Assembly (NCBI RefSeq): GCF_001896135.2
Contig: NZ_MPOH02000017.1
Location: 20,966-83,163 of the forward strand
Source of the DNA: Streptomyces phaeoluteigriseus
GTDB taxonomy: Bacteria > Actinomycetota > Actinomycetes > Streptomycetales > Streptomycetaceae
Length of the DNA stretch: 62,198 bases
Direction: 5' to 3'
Shown here piece after piece: positions 25,735 to 34,003 of this stretch (position 1 is the first letter of the stretch; each line of letters opens with the position of its first letter). The translations under genes were made by a program, and so were the position numbers. The notes below the pieces were generated by a model. It was given only the letters and a program-made list of their open reading frames with translations, made no database searches and was not told where the DNA came from.

Positions 25735-26606
25735 GTCTCTCCCAGCAGTTGCTCGATGAAGGCCAGCGACTCCCGCGGTGAGAGAGCCTGCGCCCGGATG
25801 GTGCCATACCGCAGCTCAAGGATGCGCAGTTGCTTTGGATCGGTGATTGGCCGTCCGCTGAACGCGCCATCGGAACGCCCCACCGCCGTACCGTCCGGGA
25901 ACTTCAGCAGCTCGATCCTGCCGTCCAGTCCTGGATGGGCCTCGGTGTTCGTCGGCATCACCTGGAGTGTGACGTTGTGCAACCGCCCAACCTCCAGCAG
26001 GTGTTCGAGCTGCTGTCGCCACACCATTGTGCCCCCAACCTGTCGACGCAGCGGTGCCTCTTCCAGCACGAAGTGGATCGACGGCGCAGGATCGCGTTCG
26101 AAGACCGACTGACGGGCCAACCGAGCCGCAACCATGCGGTCCACGTCATCTGGTGAGTACGGCGGCTGCGCTGCCTGGATCAGGGCCCGTGCGTGTTCGG
26201 GTGTCTGCAAGAGCCCCGCAATGATGCTGCACTCGTACACCCCGATCTCGACCGCCTTGGCCTCCAGCTTCCCCAGCTCCCGAACCTTCTTCGGATACCG
26301 GACCCTCTTCACGTCCTCCCAGGCCGCCGCAACGAGCCCGCCCGCACCCAACACCTCGTCGGCCTTGTCCAGGTACTCCTGCCGAGGAATCCGTTTCCCG
26401 CCCTCGACCTTGTAGACCAGGTCCTCCCCGTACCCGACCGCCACCGCGAAGTCGGCGGCCCGCATCCCCACCGCCTCCCGACGCAGCCTCAACTGCCGAC
26501 CCACCGTCGCGAGTACGGCCACGCCCCACTCGTCGTCCGGGTCCACCTCCCACCCCGGCTCGTCCGCCTCGGTCCGGAGCCGTACCGCCTCGCCGTCCAC
26601 CGACAT
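25731..26606 (-). CDS. XRE-family regulator with DUF5753 (WhiJ-like)
   Basis: 291 aa. A helix-turn-helix lies at about residues 34-90 (GRQLRLRREAVGMRAADFAVAVG, VYKVEGGKRIPRQEY). The C-terminal DUF5753 domain follows, with YECSIIAGLLQTPEHARAL, ARLARQSVFERD, FVLEEAPLRRQVGG, LQVMPTNTEAHPGLDG and a final RESLAFIEQLL. It is co-translated with the DUF397 gene and divergent from an RsbW-like ATPase gene 154 bp away. This is the standard three-gene WhiJ/AbaA-like layout. The N-terminal 30 residues are acidic. Confidence 0.92.
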   Translation of the reverse strand: MSVDGEAVRLRTEADEPGWEVDPDDEWGVAVLATVGRQLRLRREAVGMRAADFAVAVGYGEDLVYKVEGGKRIPRQEYLDKADEVLGAGGLVAAAWEDVKRVRYPKKVRELGKLEAKAVEIGVYECSIIAGLLQTPEHARALIQAAQPPYSPDDVDRMVAARLARQSVFERDPAPSIHFVLEEAPLRRQVGGTMVWRQQLEHLLEVGRLHNVTLQVMPTNTEAHPGLDGRIELLKFPDGTAVGRSDGAFSGRPITDPKQLRILELRYGTIRAQALSPRESLAFIEQLLGET

Positions 26607-26760
26607 ACCGCACCCCTCTGTCGTACCGCCGTGCCGTAACGCCTGTACCCGTAGGCCCGTTTCCGACGGTCCGGACAGCGGCCGACAACCTCCGGACAGT
26701 CACCCTACGTATCAGCGCTGTCACTGTTCACGGTAAGCACGTGCGGCCACGCTCGGTCAC

Positions 26761-27192
26761 GTGAACAGCGAAAAGTCCACCCAACTTCTCCCGCCCGCCG
26801 ATCACTTCAGCGTGCTCCTGTCACCCACGCCCCGCGGTGCCCGCCTCGCCCGGTTGCTCGCCACGGACTGGATGCGCGACCGGGACCTGCCCCACCGCGT
26901 CGCCGAGGCCGCCGAACACCTCGTCGCCGAACTCGCCACGAACGCGGCCACCCACGGCCGGCTCCCTGGACGCGACTTCCGCCTCGTCCTCCTGGCCCGC
27001 GGCACGACTTTCCGCATCGAGGTCACGGACACTCGCGGGGGCGACCTCCCGCACCGCCAACGGCCCACCCCCGACGCCGAGTCCGGACGCGGCCTGCTTC
27101 TCGTCGAGGCCCTCGCCGACCGCTGGGGCGTGAAGCTCGGACCGGTCCCCCGCAAGACCGTATGGGCAGAACTCGATCTACCGCCAGTCTGA
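26761..27192 (+). CDS. RsbW-like ATP-binding protein of the WhiJ-type cluster
   Basis: 143 aa from GTG 26761. It is a GHKL/HATPase_c_2 domain: N box AEHLVAELATNAATHG, G1 box FRIEVTDTRGG, and G2 box ESGRGLLLVEALADRWGV. Such proteins act as anti-sigma or regulatory kinases. In WhiJ/BldB-type loci a stand-alone ATPase gene is the usual third member, divergent from the XRE/DUF397 pair as here. The leader between GTG and the preceding ACGTGC is short. A terminator follows directly. Confidence 0.9.
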   Translation: MNSEKSTQLLPPADHFSVLLSPTPRGARLARLLATDWMRDRDLPHRVAEAAEHLVAELATNAATHGRLPGRDFRLVLLARGTTFRIEVTDTRGGDLPHRQRPTPDAESGRGLLLVEALADRWGVKLGPVPRKTVWAELDLPPV

Positions 27193-27210
27193 CCAGCGGA
27201 AACGTCACCG

Positions 27211-27242
27211 GCACCGGAACCCGGCCGCGTGGGTTCCGGTGC
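27211..27242 (+). terminator. Terminator hairpin after the ATPase gene
   Basis: GCACCGGAACCC pairs perfectly with GGGTTCCGGTGC around an 8-nt loop, 18 nt after the stop. The remaining gap to 27498 holds no other gene. It has a modestly AT-rich patch at 27330-27362 that probably contains the promoter of the next gene. Confidence 0.8.
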
Positions 27243-27498
27243 GTCGGCCGTCTTTTCCAAGGACCACGAGAGAGAAAGAAACCCCACCAAGCCCCACCCC
27301 TCCCGCCCACGGCGCACCCTCACTCGCCCGAGTGATCATCACCAACTGAACTGGATTTGTGACCGGTTGCCTGCCCTACGCTCAGCGCAGCACGACACGG
27401 CACAACAACCCCAGACATGCCCCAGACATGGAACGGCCCTCGCCGGGACGGCAATCCCGATGCGAGGGCCTGACCACCAAGGAAGAAGCCCCTTCCCG

Positions 27499-28407
27499 AT
27501 GGACACCCAAAACACTAGCGTGCGCCCGCACGCCCAGTCCCGTATCGGCGGGAAAAACCACCCCTACCGGCACGCCCGCGCCAAGGGGCACCCCGGCGGC
27601 GTCACCCACGACAACACCCGCCACTCCACCCGCTTCACGGTGCTCGGCAACCACCTCGCCCAGCACCCGGACCTGTCGCTCCTGGCGATCGGACTGGCCT
27701 GTCACATCCAGTCCCTCCCCACCGGCGCCGCCATCGACATCAAGACCCTGGCCGCCCGCTTCCCGGAAGGCCCGACCAGGATCGCCGCCGCCCTGCGCGA
27801 ACTCGAAACCCACGGCTACCTGCGCCGCACCCGCGAACGCACCCCGACCGGCCGCATCGTCACCCGCACCGTCTCCTGCAACCAGCCGGGCCGACGCGAC
27901 GCCACGTCCGGAGCGGGCGAGGCGACCGAGCCCCCGGCCCACCGCGCGGCCGCCGCCCCGCAGCGAAAACCCCCGCGCCGCGCGGCCCTCCCCGCCGTAC
28001 CGAAACCCTCGTACAGCTCCCCCGCCCTCCTCCAGACGGCCACCGACGTCCTCGCCGGCCTGCGCCGTGAGGACCCCCGCCTGCTGCTCTCGGCCACCGA
28101 CGCCGAGCACCTCGCCCCCGGCGTCGCCGCCTGGCTGGAACGCGACCTCACCCCCACCGCCGTACGCAAGGCCCTGGCCGACGACCTGCCCCTGGAACCC
28201 CTGGTCCGACCCGCCGCCTTCCTGGCCCACCGCCTGACGGCCAAGCTGCCGCCCCTCCCGCCCTACCGAGCGCCCGAGCCGCCACCACCCGTCCGTCACC
28301 CCCTGCGCATCTGCGACACCTGCGACCTCGGCTACCGCGGCCCCGATCCACGCCATTGCCAGGGATGCACACCGACGGAGCAGCCTTCGGGACCTGCCGA
28401 GGACTAA
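27499..28407 (+). CDS. Winged-helix DNA-binding protein with C-terminal zinc-ribbon-like end
   Basis: 302 aa from ATG 27499, with GGAAGAAG upstream. A central winged helix-turn-helix (about 45-125) reads HLAQHPDLSLLAIGLACHIQSL, then DIKTLAARFPEGPTRIAAALRELETHGYLRR. A Pro/Ala-rich linker leads to a helical region and a closing Cys cluster CDTCDLGY...CQGC (about 280-295), a likely zinc site. This architecture recurs in Streptomyces proteins near WhiJ-type and plasmid-derived genes and is often labelled helix-turn-helix protein. The role is unknown. Confidence 0.82.
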   Translation: MDTQNTSVRPHAQSRIGGKNHPYRHARAKGHPGGVTHDNTRHSTRFTVLGNHLAQHPDLSLLAIGLACHIQSLPTGAAIDIKTLAARFPEGPTRIAAALRELETHGYLRRTRERTPTGRIVTRTVSCNQPGRRDATSGAGEATEPPAHRAAAAPQRKPPRRAALPAVPKPSYSSPALLQTATDVLAGLRREDPRLLLSATDAEHLAPGVAAWLERDLTPTAVRKALADDLPLEPLVRPAAFLAHRLTAKLPPLPPYRAPEPPPPVRHPLRICDTCDLGYRGPDPRHCQGCTPTEQPSGPAED

Positions 28408-28515
28408 GGAGCCGCCCCGGCAGAAGGACGCGTACCGCCCCGAGCGTCGTGACACCGCACCTCCCAGGACCTCGGAAGGCTCCTCACGCCGTCCGCCCCC
28501 GCCTTGCCTATACCA

Positions 28516-28917
28516 ATGAGGATATATACCGTGGAGTACATGCCGGGTTCGCGGTACACCGTCGAACTCGAACCCGAGGTGGAGAAATGGCTGGACTCGC
28601 TGACGCCGCACGAACACGGCCGCGTGATGTTCTACGCCGACCTCCTCGCCGACTTCGACGGCGTACTCGACGAGCCCTACAGCCGTCACCTCGGCGGCAA
28701 GGTGCGAGAACTGCGGTTCCGGCTCGAGCAGCGGCACTGGCGCGTCACCTACTGGCTCGCACCCGACCGGCGCATCGTGTTCCTCACCGTCTTCGCCAAG
28801 ACACAGCGCCAGGAAACAGTCGAGGTGCAGCGCGCTCTCACCGCCCAGAAGGAATGCGAAGCCCGGCACCCGCCCGCCCACACCGTCTACGACCGCTTCC
28901 CGGAGGCCACACCATGA
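28516..28917 (+). CDS. RelE/HigB-type toxin of a toxin-antitoxin pair
   Basis: 133 aa (alternative GTG at 28531 gives a better Shine-Dalgarno spacing from GAGG). Gp49/HigB-like fold: a helix VEKWLDSLTPHEHGRVMFYADLL, strand KVRELRF, basic strand HWRVTYWLAPDRRIVFLTVFAK and a terminal helix. HigB-like toxins cleave mRNA on the ribosome. It is translationally coupled (ATGA overlap) to the XRE antitoxin downstream, the toxin-first order typical of higBA. The AT-rich GAGGATATATACC at the start is unusual for this genome and may hold the promoter or operator. Confidence 0.85.
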   Translation: MRIYTVEYMPGSRYTVELEPEVEKWLDSLTPHEHGRVMFYADLLADFDGVLDEPYSRHLGGKVRELRFRLEQRHWRVTYWLAPDRRIVFLTVFAKTQRQETVEVQRALTAQKECEARHPPAHTVYDRFPEATP

Positions 28918-29219
28918 GCCACACCCGCTGGGACATCACCGACGCCGACCGGGCGCAGGAGGGGTACCAGGAGGCCCGCCGCGCCTACCTGTTCGGCAAG
29001 GCCGTCCGTGATCGCCGTACCTCCCTGGGCATGACTCAAACCCAGCTCGCCGCGCGAGCCGGTATGACGCAGGCCGCCGTCTCACGCCTGGAGCACGGGG
29101 GTTCCACTCCCACCATCCCCCTCCTGGAGCGTCTGGCCACGGCCCTCGACTCCACCCTGCACCTGGACATCGCACCCCACAGCGGTCTTTCGGTGACCTT
29201 CACCTCCGAGGCGGCCTGA
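28914..29219 (+). CDS. XRE-family antitoxin (HigA-like)
   Basis: 101 aa, with the start overlapping the toxin stop. The helix-turn-helix (about 38-90) reads RRTSLGMTQTQLAARAGMTQAAVSRLEHGG and LLERLATALDSTLHLDI. An N-terminal acidic helix (DADRAQEGYQEARRAYLFG) is a likely toxin contact. It should neutralise the upstream toxin and repress the pair. Together they form an accessory module next to relics and a pectate lyase, in keeping with acquired DNA between metG and aspS. Confidence 0.88.
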   Translation: MSHTRWDITDADRAQEGYQEARRAYLFGKAVRDRRTSLGMTQTQLAARAGMTQAAVSRLEHGGSTPTIPLLERLATALDSTLHLDIAPHSGLSVTFTSEAA

Positions 29220-29302
29220 CGGAAAGAAGACGGGCCTCCCCTCCACGCGGTGCTCGGCCCCGTCCCGGCCCGGGAAGCCGGACTCCGCTCCCGTCTACTC
29301 GT

Positions 29303-29433
29303 CTACTCCTGGAACATCGCGAACGCCTCCACGCGGCGCATCCGCACACCCGTTCCACGGGGTTCCAGATCCCCTTTCACCGCCACCTCCAGCCCGCGCC
29401 GCCAAGCCTCGGTGGCCTTGCCGACGTCCTCGG
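29303..29433 (-). pseudogene. Short C-terminal relic of an unknown gene
   Basis: An open stretch of about 43 codons ends at TAG 29303-29305 and reads EDVGKATEAWRRGLEVAVKG then a basic segment and VEAFAMFQE. It looks protein-like but has no start: it stops abruptly where pentapeptide-repeat debris on the other strand begins. Family unknown. Confidence 0.3.
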
Positions 29434-29621
29434 GCCGACCTGACGGGCGCCGACCTGAAGGGGGTCGACCTCACAGGCGCCGATCTCGGGAAGGAGACCG
29501 ATCCGGAGCTGCCGGCGGCGACCGTCACCCGCACCGTCCTCATCGACGCCGACCTACCGACGCGCTGCTCGACGGTGTCGACATCCGCGCCGCTTTCTGG
29601 GAGGAGGCGGACCTGGAGTGA
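29434..29621 (+). pseudogene. Relic of a pentapeptide-repeat protein
   Basis: The reading starts mid-repeat as ADLTGADLKGVDLTGADLG (A(D/N)LxX repeats), continues to LIDADLP, then shifts frame to DALLDGVDIRAAFWEEADLE and stops. There is no start codon or ribosome-binding site. Pentapeptide-repeat proteins form right-handed helices and occur as effectors or gyrase protectors; this is only the tail of one. Confidence 0.6.
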
Positions 29622-29648
29622 GCCTCGGCCCACGGCCGCTGACGCACC

Positions 29649-29680
29649 GGGGCCCGGAGGACGTGTGTCCTCCGGGCCCC
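29649..29680. terminator. Terminator hairpin for the pectate lyase
   Basis: GGGGCCCGGAGGAC and its complement form a 14-bp perfect stem with loop GTGT, 15 nt past the pectate lyase stop on the minus strand. Confidence 0.85.
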
Positions 29681-29694
29681 GCGCGAGGTGGCTG

Positions 29695-31038
29695 CTACTT
29701 GAGCACGCCCGCACCCGCCGTCGTGGCCAGCGACGTCGGCAGGTTCTTCGCCGAGGTCTCCAGGCCCGTCGTGAGGGTCGGGGTCCAGTTGACCGTGGTC
29801 TTCAGGTCCTTGGAGGAGGCGGCGTTGTAGGCGGCGACGAGGTCGGTCGTCGTGCCGTTGACCAGGTTGCCGGAACCCTTGACCGAGCCGGTGCCGTCGC
29901 CGCTGAGGAGCTTGGCGGCCTTCGCGCCGGACGGGAGCTTCCAGTAGTTGTTCTCCGCGACGACCTGGGCCTTGGCGCGGGAGTTGATGCTGTACTGCGT
30001 CGCGTAGCCGTTGAGGGGCGTGACGTCGTAGTAGTTGTTGTAGATGTGGATCTGGCCGATGCGGGCCAGCGGGGCGCGCTGGATGATGCCCTTCCACACG
30101 TTGTGGTGGATGGAGACGCGCAGCTTGCCGACGCTGTCGGTGTCGCTGCTGCCGATCAGCATCGTCTTGTCGTGGTTGGTGAACTGGTTGTGCGAGACGG
30201 TCACCAGGTCGGAGCCCTTGGTGATGTCGAGGGAGCCGTCGTGGATCTGGAACTCGCGGCCGTAGTACTTCGGGTTGGCACTGTCCAGGTGGGGCGCGTC
30301 GGTGAACGTGTTGTGGTCCACCCACACGTGGGTCGCGCCGCGCAGGGTGACCGAGTCGTAGTTGGAGTTCCAGTTGCCGTCGTCACCGTCGGTCGGGTCC
30401 CACTGCGGGAAGCAGTCCTCGGTGGCGGCGAAGGTCATGTTGCGGACGATGACGTTGTCCACGCTCTGCACCTGGAGCATGGCTCCGGTGAGGCCCGCGC
30501 CGGTCCCGGGGACGCCCACGATCGTCGTGTTGGCGGGCACCCTGAAGACGATGTTCTTGGCCTGCTTGGACTGGGCGGCGGCGCGCGCCGTCTCCTGCGT
30601 GCCGGACGGCAGCTTGGAGCGGCCGTAGGTGGCCGGGTCGTAGGCCTTGAGGTAGGCCGCCAGCGAGTAACCGGTGCCGGCCGCGTAGTCGGCGCAGGTC
30701 AGCTTCTTGCCCGCGTCGTCGGTGTTGGCGTCGATGGTGCCCTTGACCTTGATGATCCGAGGCGTGGTGTCGGTCGCGGAACCGAGCGCCTTCACGAGCT
30801 GGGCGCGGGTGGAGACGGTGAAGGTGTGAGCGGCGTCGGCCTTCGTGCCACCGGTGGTGCCCGTACCGGAGGACGCCCAGCCGTCCTTGGCGGCGAGCGT
30901 CTGGTGGTACAGGTCGACGGTCCCGGCGCTGGCGTTCATCACGACGACACCGGCACCGACACCCGCGGCCACGACGGCGGCGGTGACGACGAGGGTGCGG
31001 CGCGAGCGGAGGGACCGACGGTGGGAGGGAGCTGCCAC
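29695..31038 (-). CDS. Secreted pectate lyase (polysaccharide lyase family 1)
   Basis: 447 aa. GTG 31038 opens a signal peptide: basic SHRRSLRSRRT, core LVVTAAVVAAGVGAGVVVM, and an ASAGT cleavage region. The mature enzyme is a parallel beta-helix of the PelA/Pel family. It has VPANTTIVGVPGTGAGLTGAML, VIVRNMTFAATEDCFPQWDP (Ca-binding acids), THVWVDHNTFTD, TVSHNQFTNHDKTMLIGSSD, and RVSIHHNVWKGIIQRAPLAR with the catalytic arginine region. It cleaves polygalacturonate by beta-elimination outside the cell, fitting a saprophyte of plant matter. It is monocistronic with its own terminator. Confidence 0.93.
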   Translation of the reverse strand: MAAPSHRRSLRSRRTLVVTAAVVAAGVGAGVVVMNASAGTVDLYHQTLAAKDGWASSGTGTTGGTKADAAHTFTVSTRAQLVKALGSATDTTPRIIKVKGTIDANTDDAGKKLTCADYAAGTGYSLAAYLKAYDPATYGRSKLPSGTQETARAAAQSKQAKNIVFRVPANTTIVGVPGTGAGLTGAMLQVQSVDNVIVRNMTFAATEDCFPQWDPTDGDDGNWNSNYDSVTLRGATHVWVDHNTFTDAPHLDSANPKYYGREFQIHDGSLDITKGSDLVTVSHNQFTNHDKTMLIGSSDTDSVGKLRVSIHHNVWKGIIQRAPLARIGQIHIYNNYYDVTPLNGYATQYSINSRAKAQVVAENNYWKLPSGAKAAKLLSGDGTGSVKGSGNLVNGTTTDLVAAYNAASSKDLKTTVNWTPTLTTGLETSAKNLPTSLATTAGAGVLK

Positions 31039-31194
31039 GGAGGGATCCTTACAGGGGAGGAGCGGGGTTACGCCCTGTCAGTGGTCGCCGTGACGTGAAG
31101 AGTTGCCGCGCCGTCAGAGTTTTTTCTCCAGCCCCCTCCGCCACACGCGGATCAGCCCTGTCAGCACGCCGTCCCGCCGAGGCCACCGCGGTCC

Positions 31195-31360
31195 GCCGAC
31201 CTCGACCGGGACGGTCCCGCCGACATCGTGGTCGGGGCGCCCGACTAAGCCCTCGGCGCGGGGTCGTACTCCCCCGACCCGGACACGGCGAACGTGCCGG
31301 ACGCCTCCGAGACGGCGGACCGCTTGGCTTCGGCACGACCGTCTCCGCCGGGGGGCGTGT
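31195..31360 (+). pseudogene. Relic of an FG-GAP (integrin-alpha-like) repeat protein
   Basis: ADLDRDGPADIVVGAPD ends at an in-frame TAA (31246-31248), and a later frame has GFGTTVSAGG. These are the two halves of a FG-GAP/VCBS blade (Asp-x-Asp-Gly calcium loop, VVGAP, FGxxV). No start, no continuous frame. The rest of 31039-31520 holds only the pectate lyase leader and scrambled sequence. Confidence 0.5.
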
Positions 31361-31520
31361 CTCTACCGCCGCCCCCGTCGGCCTCACCCGGCCGGACATG
31401 GTCCTGCCGGAGGGCTACGGGCTCGGCCGGGTCATCCGAGTCCGGCTCCGCCACGGCACCTCGGGTCGTACGGCCACGCGCACCTGCGTTCGTACCACCC
31501 GTCCGTGGTTCCGCCCGCCC

Positions 31521-31901
31521 TCAGCCCGCCGCCGGTGACGCCGACGCCGTCTCCCTGCCCAGCCCGGCCCGCGCTCTGCGCAGATGGTCCAGCCCTTCCC
31601 GCGCCGTCCGCGTCACCTCCGCGTACTCCGCCGCCGTACGGGCCGTCGCCAGTCGTGCCCGTGCCGCGCGATGGCAGTCCGCCGCGCTGGTCAGCGCCCG
31701 TGCCGTGTCCTCATCGGCCCCCGCCCAGGCCCGCACGTCCGGCGGAACCAGGCCTCCCCCCAGCCGTACGAGCCACTCGTTGGCCTCGGCCTCCGCGTCC
31801 AGGCCGGACGGGGGGCGTTCGCGTCGCGAGCGGCGCCGGGCGACCACCCCGCCGACCGCGCCGAGCATCAGCAGCACCGACAACACGACCATGAACCCCA
31901 T
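31521..31901 (-). CDS. Small membrane-anchored protein, 126 aa
   Basis: ATG 31901 is preceded by GGAGGAGG. One N-terminal membrane helix MVVLSVLLMLGAVGGVVA is followed by a basic stretch ARRRSRRERPP and a cytoplasmic helical domain (EANEWLVRLGGGLV, ARALTSAADCHRAARARLATA, EGLDHLRRARAGLG). I recognise no named family. It lies between the aspS terminator and gene relics. Confidence 0.75.
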   Translation of the reverse strand: MGFMVVLSVLLMLGAVGGVVARRRSRRERPPSGLDAEAEANEWLVRLGGGLVPPDVRAWAGADEDTARALTSAADCHRAARARLATARTAAEYAEVTRTAREGLDHLRRARAGLGRETASASPAAG

Positions 31902-32026
31902 GCCTGGCTTCCTCCTCCGCCCACCGACCCCGCGCCCCCATGAGACGCCTCCTCGCTGTGGAGGCGCCCCGGGATTCCTGTGGGGCGCCGGTGGGGTCTC
32001 CCTGCCAGGGGGCCCGGGAATCGCGA

Positions 32027-32060
32027 AGTGGCCCGGAACCGATGTCGGTTCCGGGCCACT
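32027..32060 (-). terminator. Terminator hairpin after aspS
   Basis: AGTGGCCCGGAACC and its complement form a 14-bp perfect stem with loop GATGTC, beginning about 19 nt beyond the aspS stop. Confidence 0.85.
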
Positions 32061-32078
32061 CACCTCACTTCACTCCGT

Positions 32079-33842
32079 CTACTTCGGCTGCGGCTTGCGC
32101 ACCGTCAGGTGCAGCTCACGCAGCCGCGCCTCCTCCAGCTCCGTCGGCGCGCCCATCATCAGGTCCTGGGCGTTGCCGTTGAGCGGGAAGGCGATCGTCT
32201 CGCGGATGTTCGGCTCGTCCGCGAGGAGCATGACGATGCGGTCGACACCGGGGGCGATGCCACCGTGCGGCGGGGCGCCGAAGCGGAGCGCGCGCAGCAT
32301 GCCGGCGAACTCGCGTTCCACGGTCTCGTCGTCGTAGCCCGCGATGTTGAAGGCCTTGAGCATGATGTCCGGCTCGTGGTTCCGGATCGCGCCGGAGGAC
32401 AGCTCGACGCCGTTGCAGACGATGTCGTACTGCCAGGCCAGGATGTCCAGCGGGTCCTGGTTCTCCAGGGCGTCCATGCCACCCTGCGGCATCGAGAACG
32501 GGTTGTGCGAGAAGTCGATCCTGCCGGTCTCCTCGTCCTTCTCGTACATCGGGAAGTCGACGATCCAGCAGAAGCGGAAGACGTTCTCCTCGAAGTGGCC
32601 GGCCCGCTTGGCGGCCTCGACGCGCACCGCGCCCATGATCTTCGAGACCTCGTCGAACTCGCCCGCGCCGAAGAACACCGCGTGACCGGCGGCCAGCGAC
32701 AGCCGCTTCGTCAGCTCGGCCACGTTGTCCTCGGTGAGGAACTTCGCGATCGGGCCGGACAGCGAGCCGTCCTCGGCGACGCGGACCCAGGCCAGGCCCT
32801 TGGCACCCTGCGAGACGGCGTAGTCACCGAGCTGGTCGAAGAACTTGCGGGGCTGCGCCGAGACGTCCGGCACCGGCAGCGCGCGCACGTGCTTGCCGGC
32901 GAAGGCCTTGAACTCCGAGCCCTCGAAGATGTCGGTGATGTCGACCAGCTCCAGCCGGGCGCGCAGGTCCGGCTTGTCGGAGCCGTACTTCAGCATCGAC
33001 TCGCGGAACGGGATCCGCGGGAACGGCGAGGTGACCTCACGGTCGCCGCCGAACTCCGTGAACAGCTCGGTCATGAGCTTCTCGATCGGCTGGAAGACGT
33101 CCTCCTGCTCGACGAAGCTCATCTCGACGTCGAGCTGGTAGAACTCGCCCGGCGAACGGTCCGCGCGGGCGTCCTCGTCGCGGAAGCAGGGGGCGATCTG
33201 GAAGTAGCGGTCGAAGCCGGAGATCATCAGCAGCTGCTTGAACTGCTGCGGCGCCTGCGGAAGGGCGTAGAAACGGCCCGGGTGGAGGCGCGAGGGGACC
33301 ACGAAGTCGCGCGCGCCCTCGGGGGAGGTCGCGGTCAGGATCGGGGTCGCCATCTCGTTGAAGCCGAGCGCCACCATCTTGTGACGGATCGCCGAGATGA
33401 CCGCCGTACGCAGCATGATGTTGCGATGCATGCGCTCGCGGCGCAGGTCGAGGAAGCGGTACTCCAGACGCCGCTCCTCGTTGACCCCGTCCTCGGTGTT
33501 GATCGTGAAGGGCAGCGGCTGGGCGGCGCCCAGCAGCTCGACCTCGCCGACCTCGACCTCGACCTCACCGGTGGGCAGGTCCGCGTTGACGTTCTCGGTG
33601 CCGCGGGAGACGACCTTGCCGTCGACGCGGACCGTCGACTCCTTGGTCAGCTTGTCGAGGGCCTCGTACGCGGGCGTGCCGGGACGGGCGACGAGCTGCG
33701 TGATGCCGTAGTGATCGCGCAGATCGATGAAGAGGATGCCGCCCAGGTCGCGCCGATTGTGCAGCCAGCCGCTCAGCCGGACGTCGGTGCCGACGTCAGA
33801 GGCGCGGAGCTCGCCGCAGGTGTGGGACCTGTACCGATGCAT
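32079..33842 (-). CDS. aspS: Aspartyl-tRNA synthetase
   Basis: 587 aa, class II synthetase. An N-terminal OB-fold anticodon domain (about 15-105, VRLSGWLHNRRDLGGILFIDLRD) comes first. The catalytic core has motif 2 (FRDEDARADRSPGEFYQLD) and the bacterial insertion (about 290-420). Motif 3 is GGIAPGVDRIVMLL and the C-terminal extension is ETIAFPLNGNAQDLMMGAP. Length and the insertion domain mark the bacterial AspRS type. In many Actinobacteria this enzyme also mischarges tRNA-Asn for GatCAB; that cannot be judged here. It is transcribed alone, with its own terminator, and its promoter region contains a parS site. Confidence 0.96.
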   Translation of the reverse strand: MHRYRSHTCGELRASDVGTDVRLSGWLHNRRDLGGILFIDLRDHYGITQLVARPGTPAYEALDKLTKESTVRVDGKVVSRGTENVNADLPTGEVEVEVGEVELLGAAQPLPFTINTEDGVNEERRLEYRFLDLRRERMHRNIMLRTAVISAIRHKMVALGFNEMATPILTATSPEGARDFVVPSRLHPGRFYALPQAPQQFKQLLMISGFDRYFQIAPCFRDEDARADRSPGEFYQLDVEMSFVEQEDVFQPIEKLMTELFTEFGGDREVTSPFPRIPFRESMLKYGSDKPDLRARLELVDITDIFEGSEFKAFAGKHVRALPVPDVSAQPRKFFDQLGDYAVSQGAKGLAWVRVAEDGSLSGPIAKFLTEDNVAELTKRLSLAAGHAVFFGAGEFDEVSKIMGAVRVEAAKRAGHFEENVFRFCWIVDFPMYEKDEETGRIDFSHNPFSMPQGGMDALENQDPLDILAWQYDIVCNGVELSSGAIRNHEPDIMLKAFNIAGYDDETVEREFAGMLRALRFGAPPHGGIAPGVDRIVMLLADEPNIRETIAFPLNGNAQDLMMGAPTELEEARLRELHLTVRKPQPK

Positions 33843-33875
33843 CGTCGTTCATCCAGTCTTCGCGGATCGGGGGCA

Positions 33876-33891
33876 TGTTTCACGTGAAACA
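33876..33891. other. parS: parS centromere site
   Basis: TGTTTCACGTGAAACA is a perfect 16-bp palindrome identical to the bacterial parS consensus. It lies 34 bp upstream of the aspS start. ParB would nucleate here and spread. Streptomyces parS sites cluster around oriC, so the window lies in the central chromosome. Confidence 0.93.
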
Positions 33892-34003
33892 ACCCCCAGG
33901 GTACCGGGCCAGCCATGATCGGCTCCCACCATTGATCGGCCCCCACCACTACGAACCCGGCGATCAGTGGCACTCTTCGATCGTCTGTTCTTAAAGTAGG
34001 GCA

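Noticed and set aside
26750..26768. Second parS site at GGTCACGTGAACA
   Set aside because: Only the central TCACGTGA matches; flanking GTT/AAC positions do not.
24000..32000. Insertion sequence or integrase marking the accessory block
   Set aside because: No transposase or integrase motif and no terminal inverted repeats were found.
33843..34003. T-box or other tRNA-sensing leader upstream of aspS
   Set aside because: No T-box sequence or long leader hairpins were seen; the region holds parS and short spacers.
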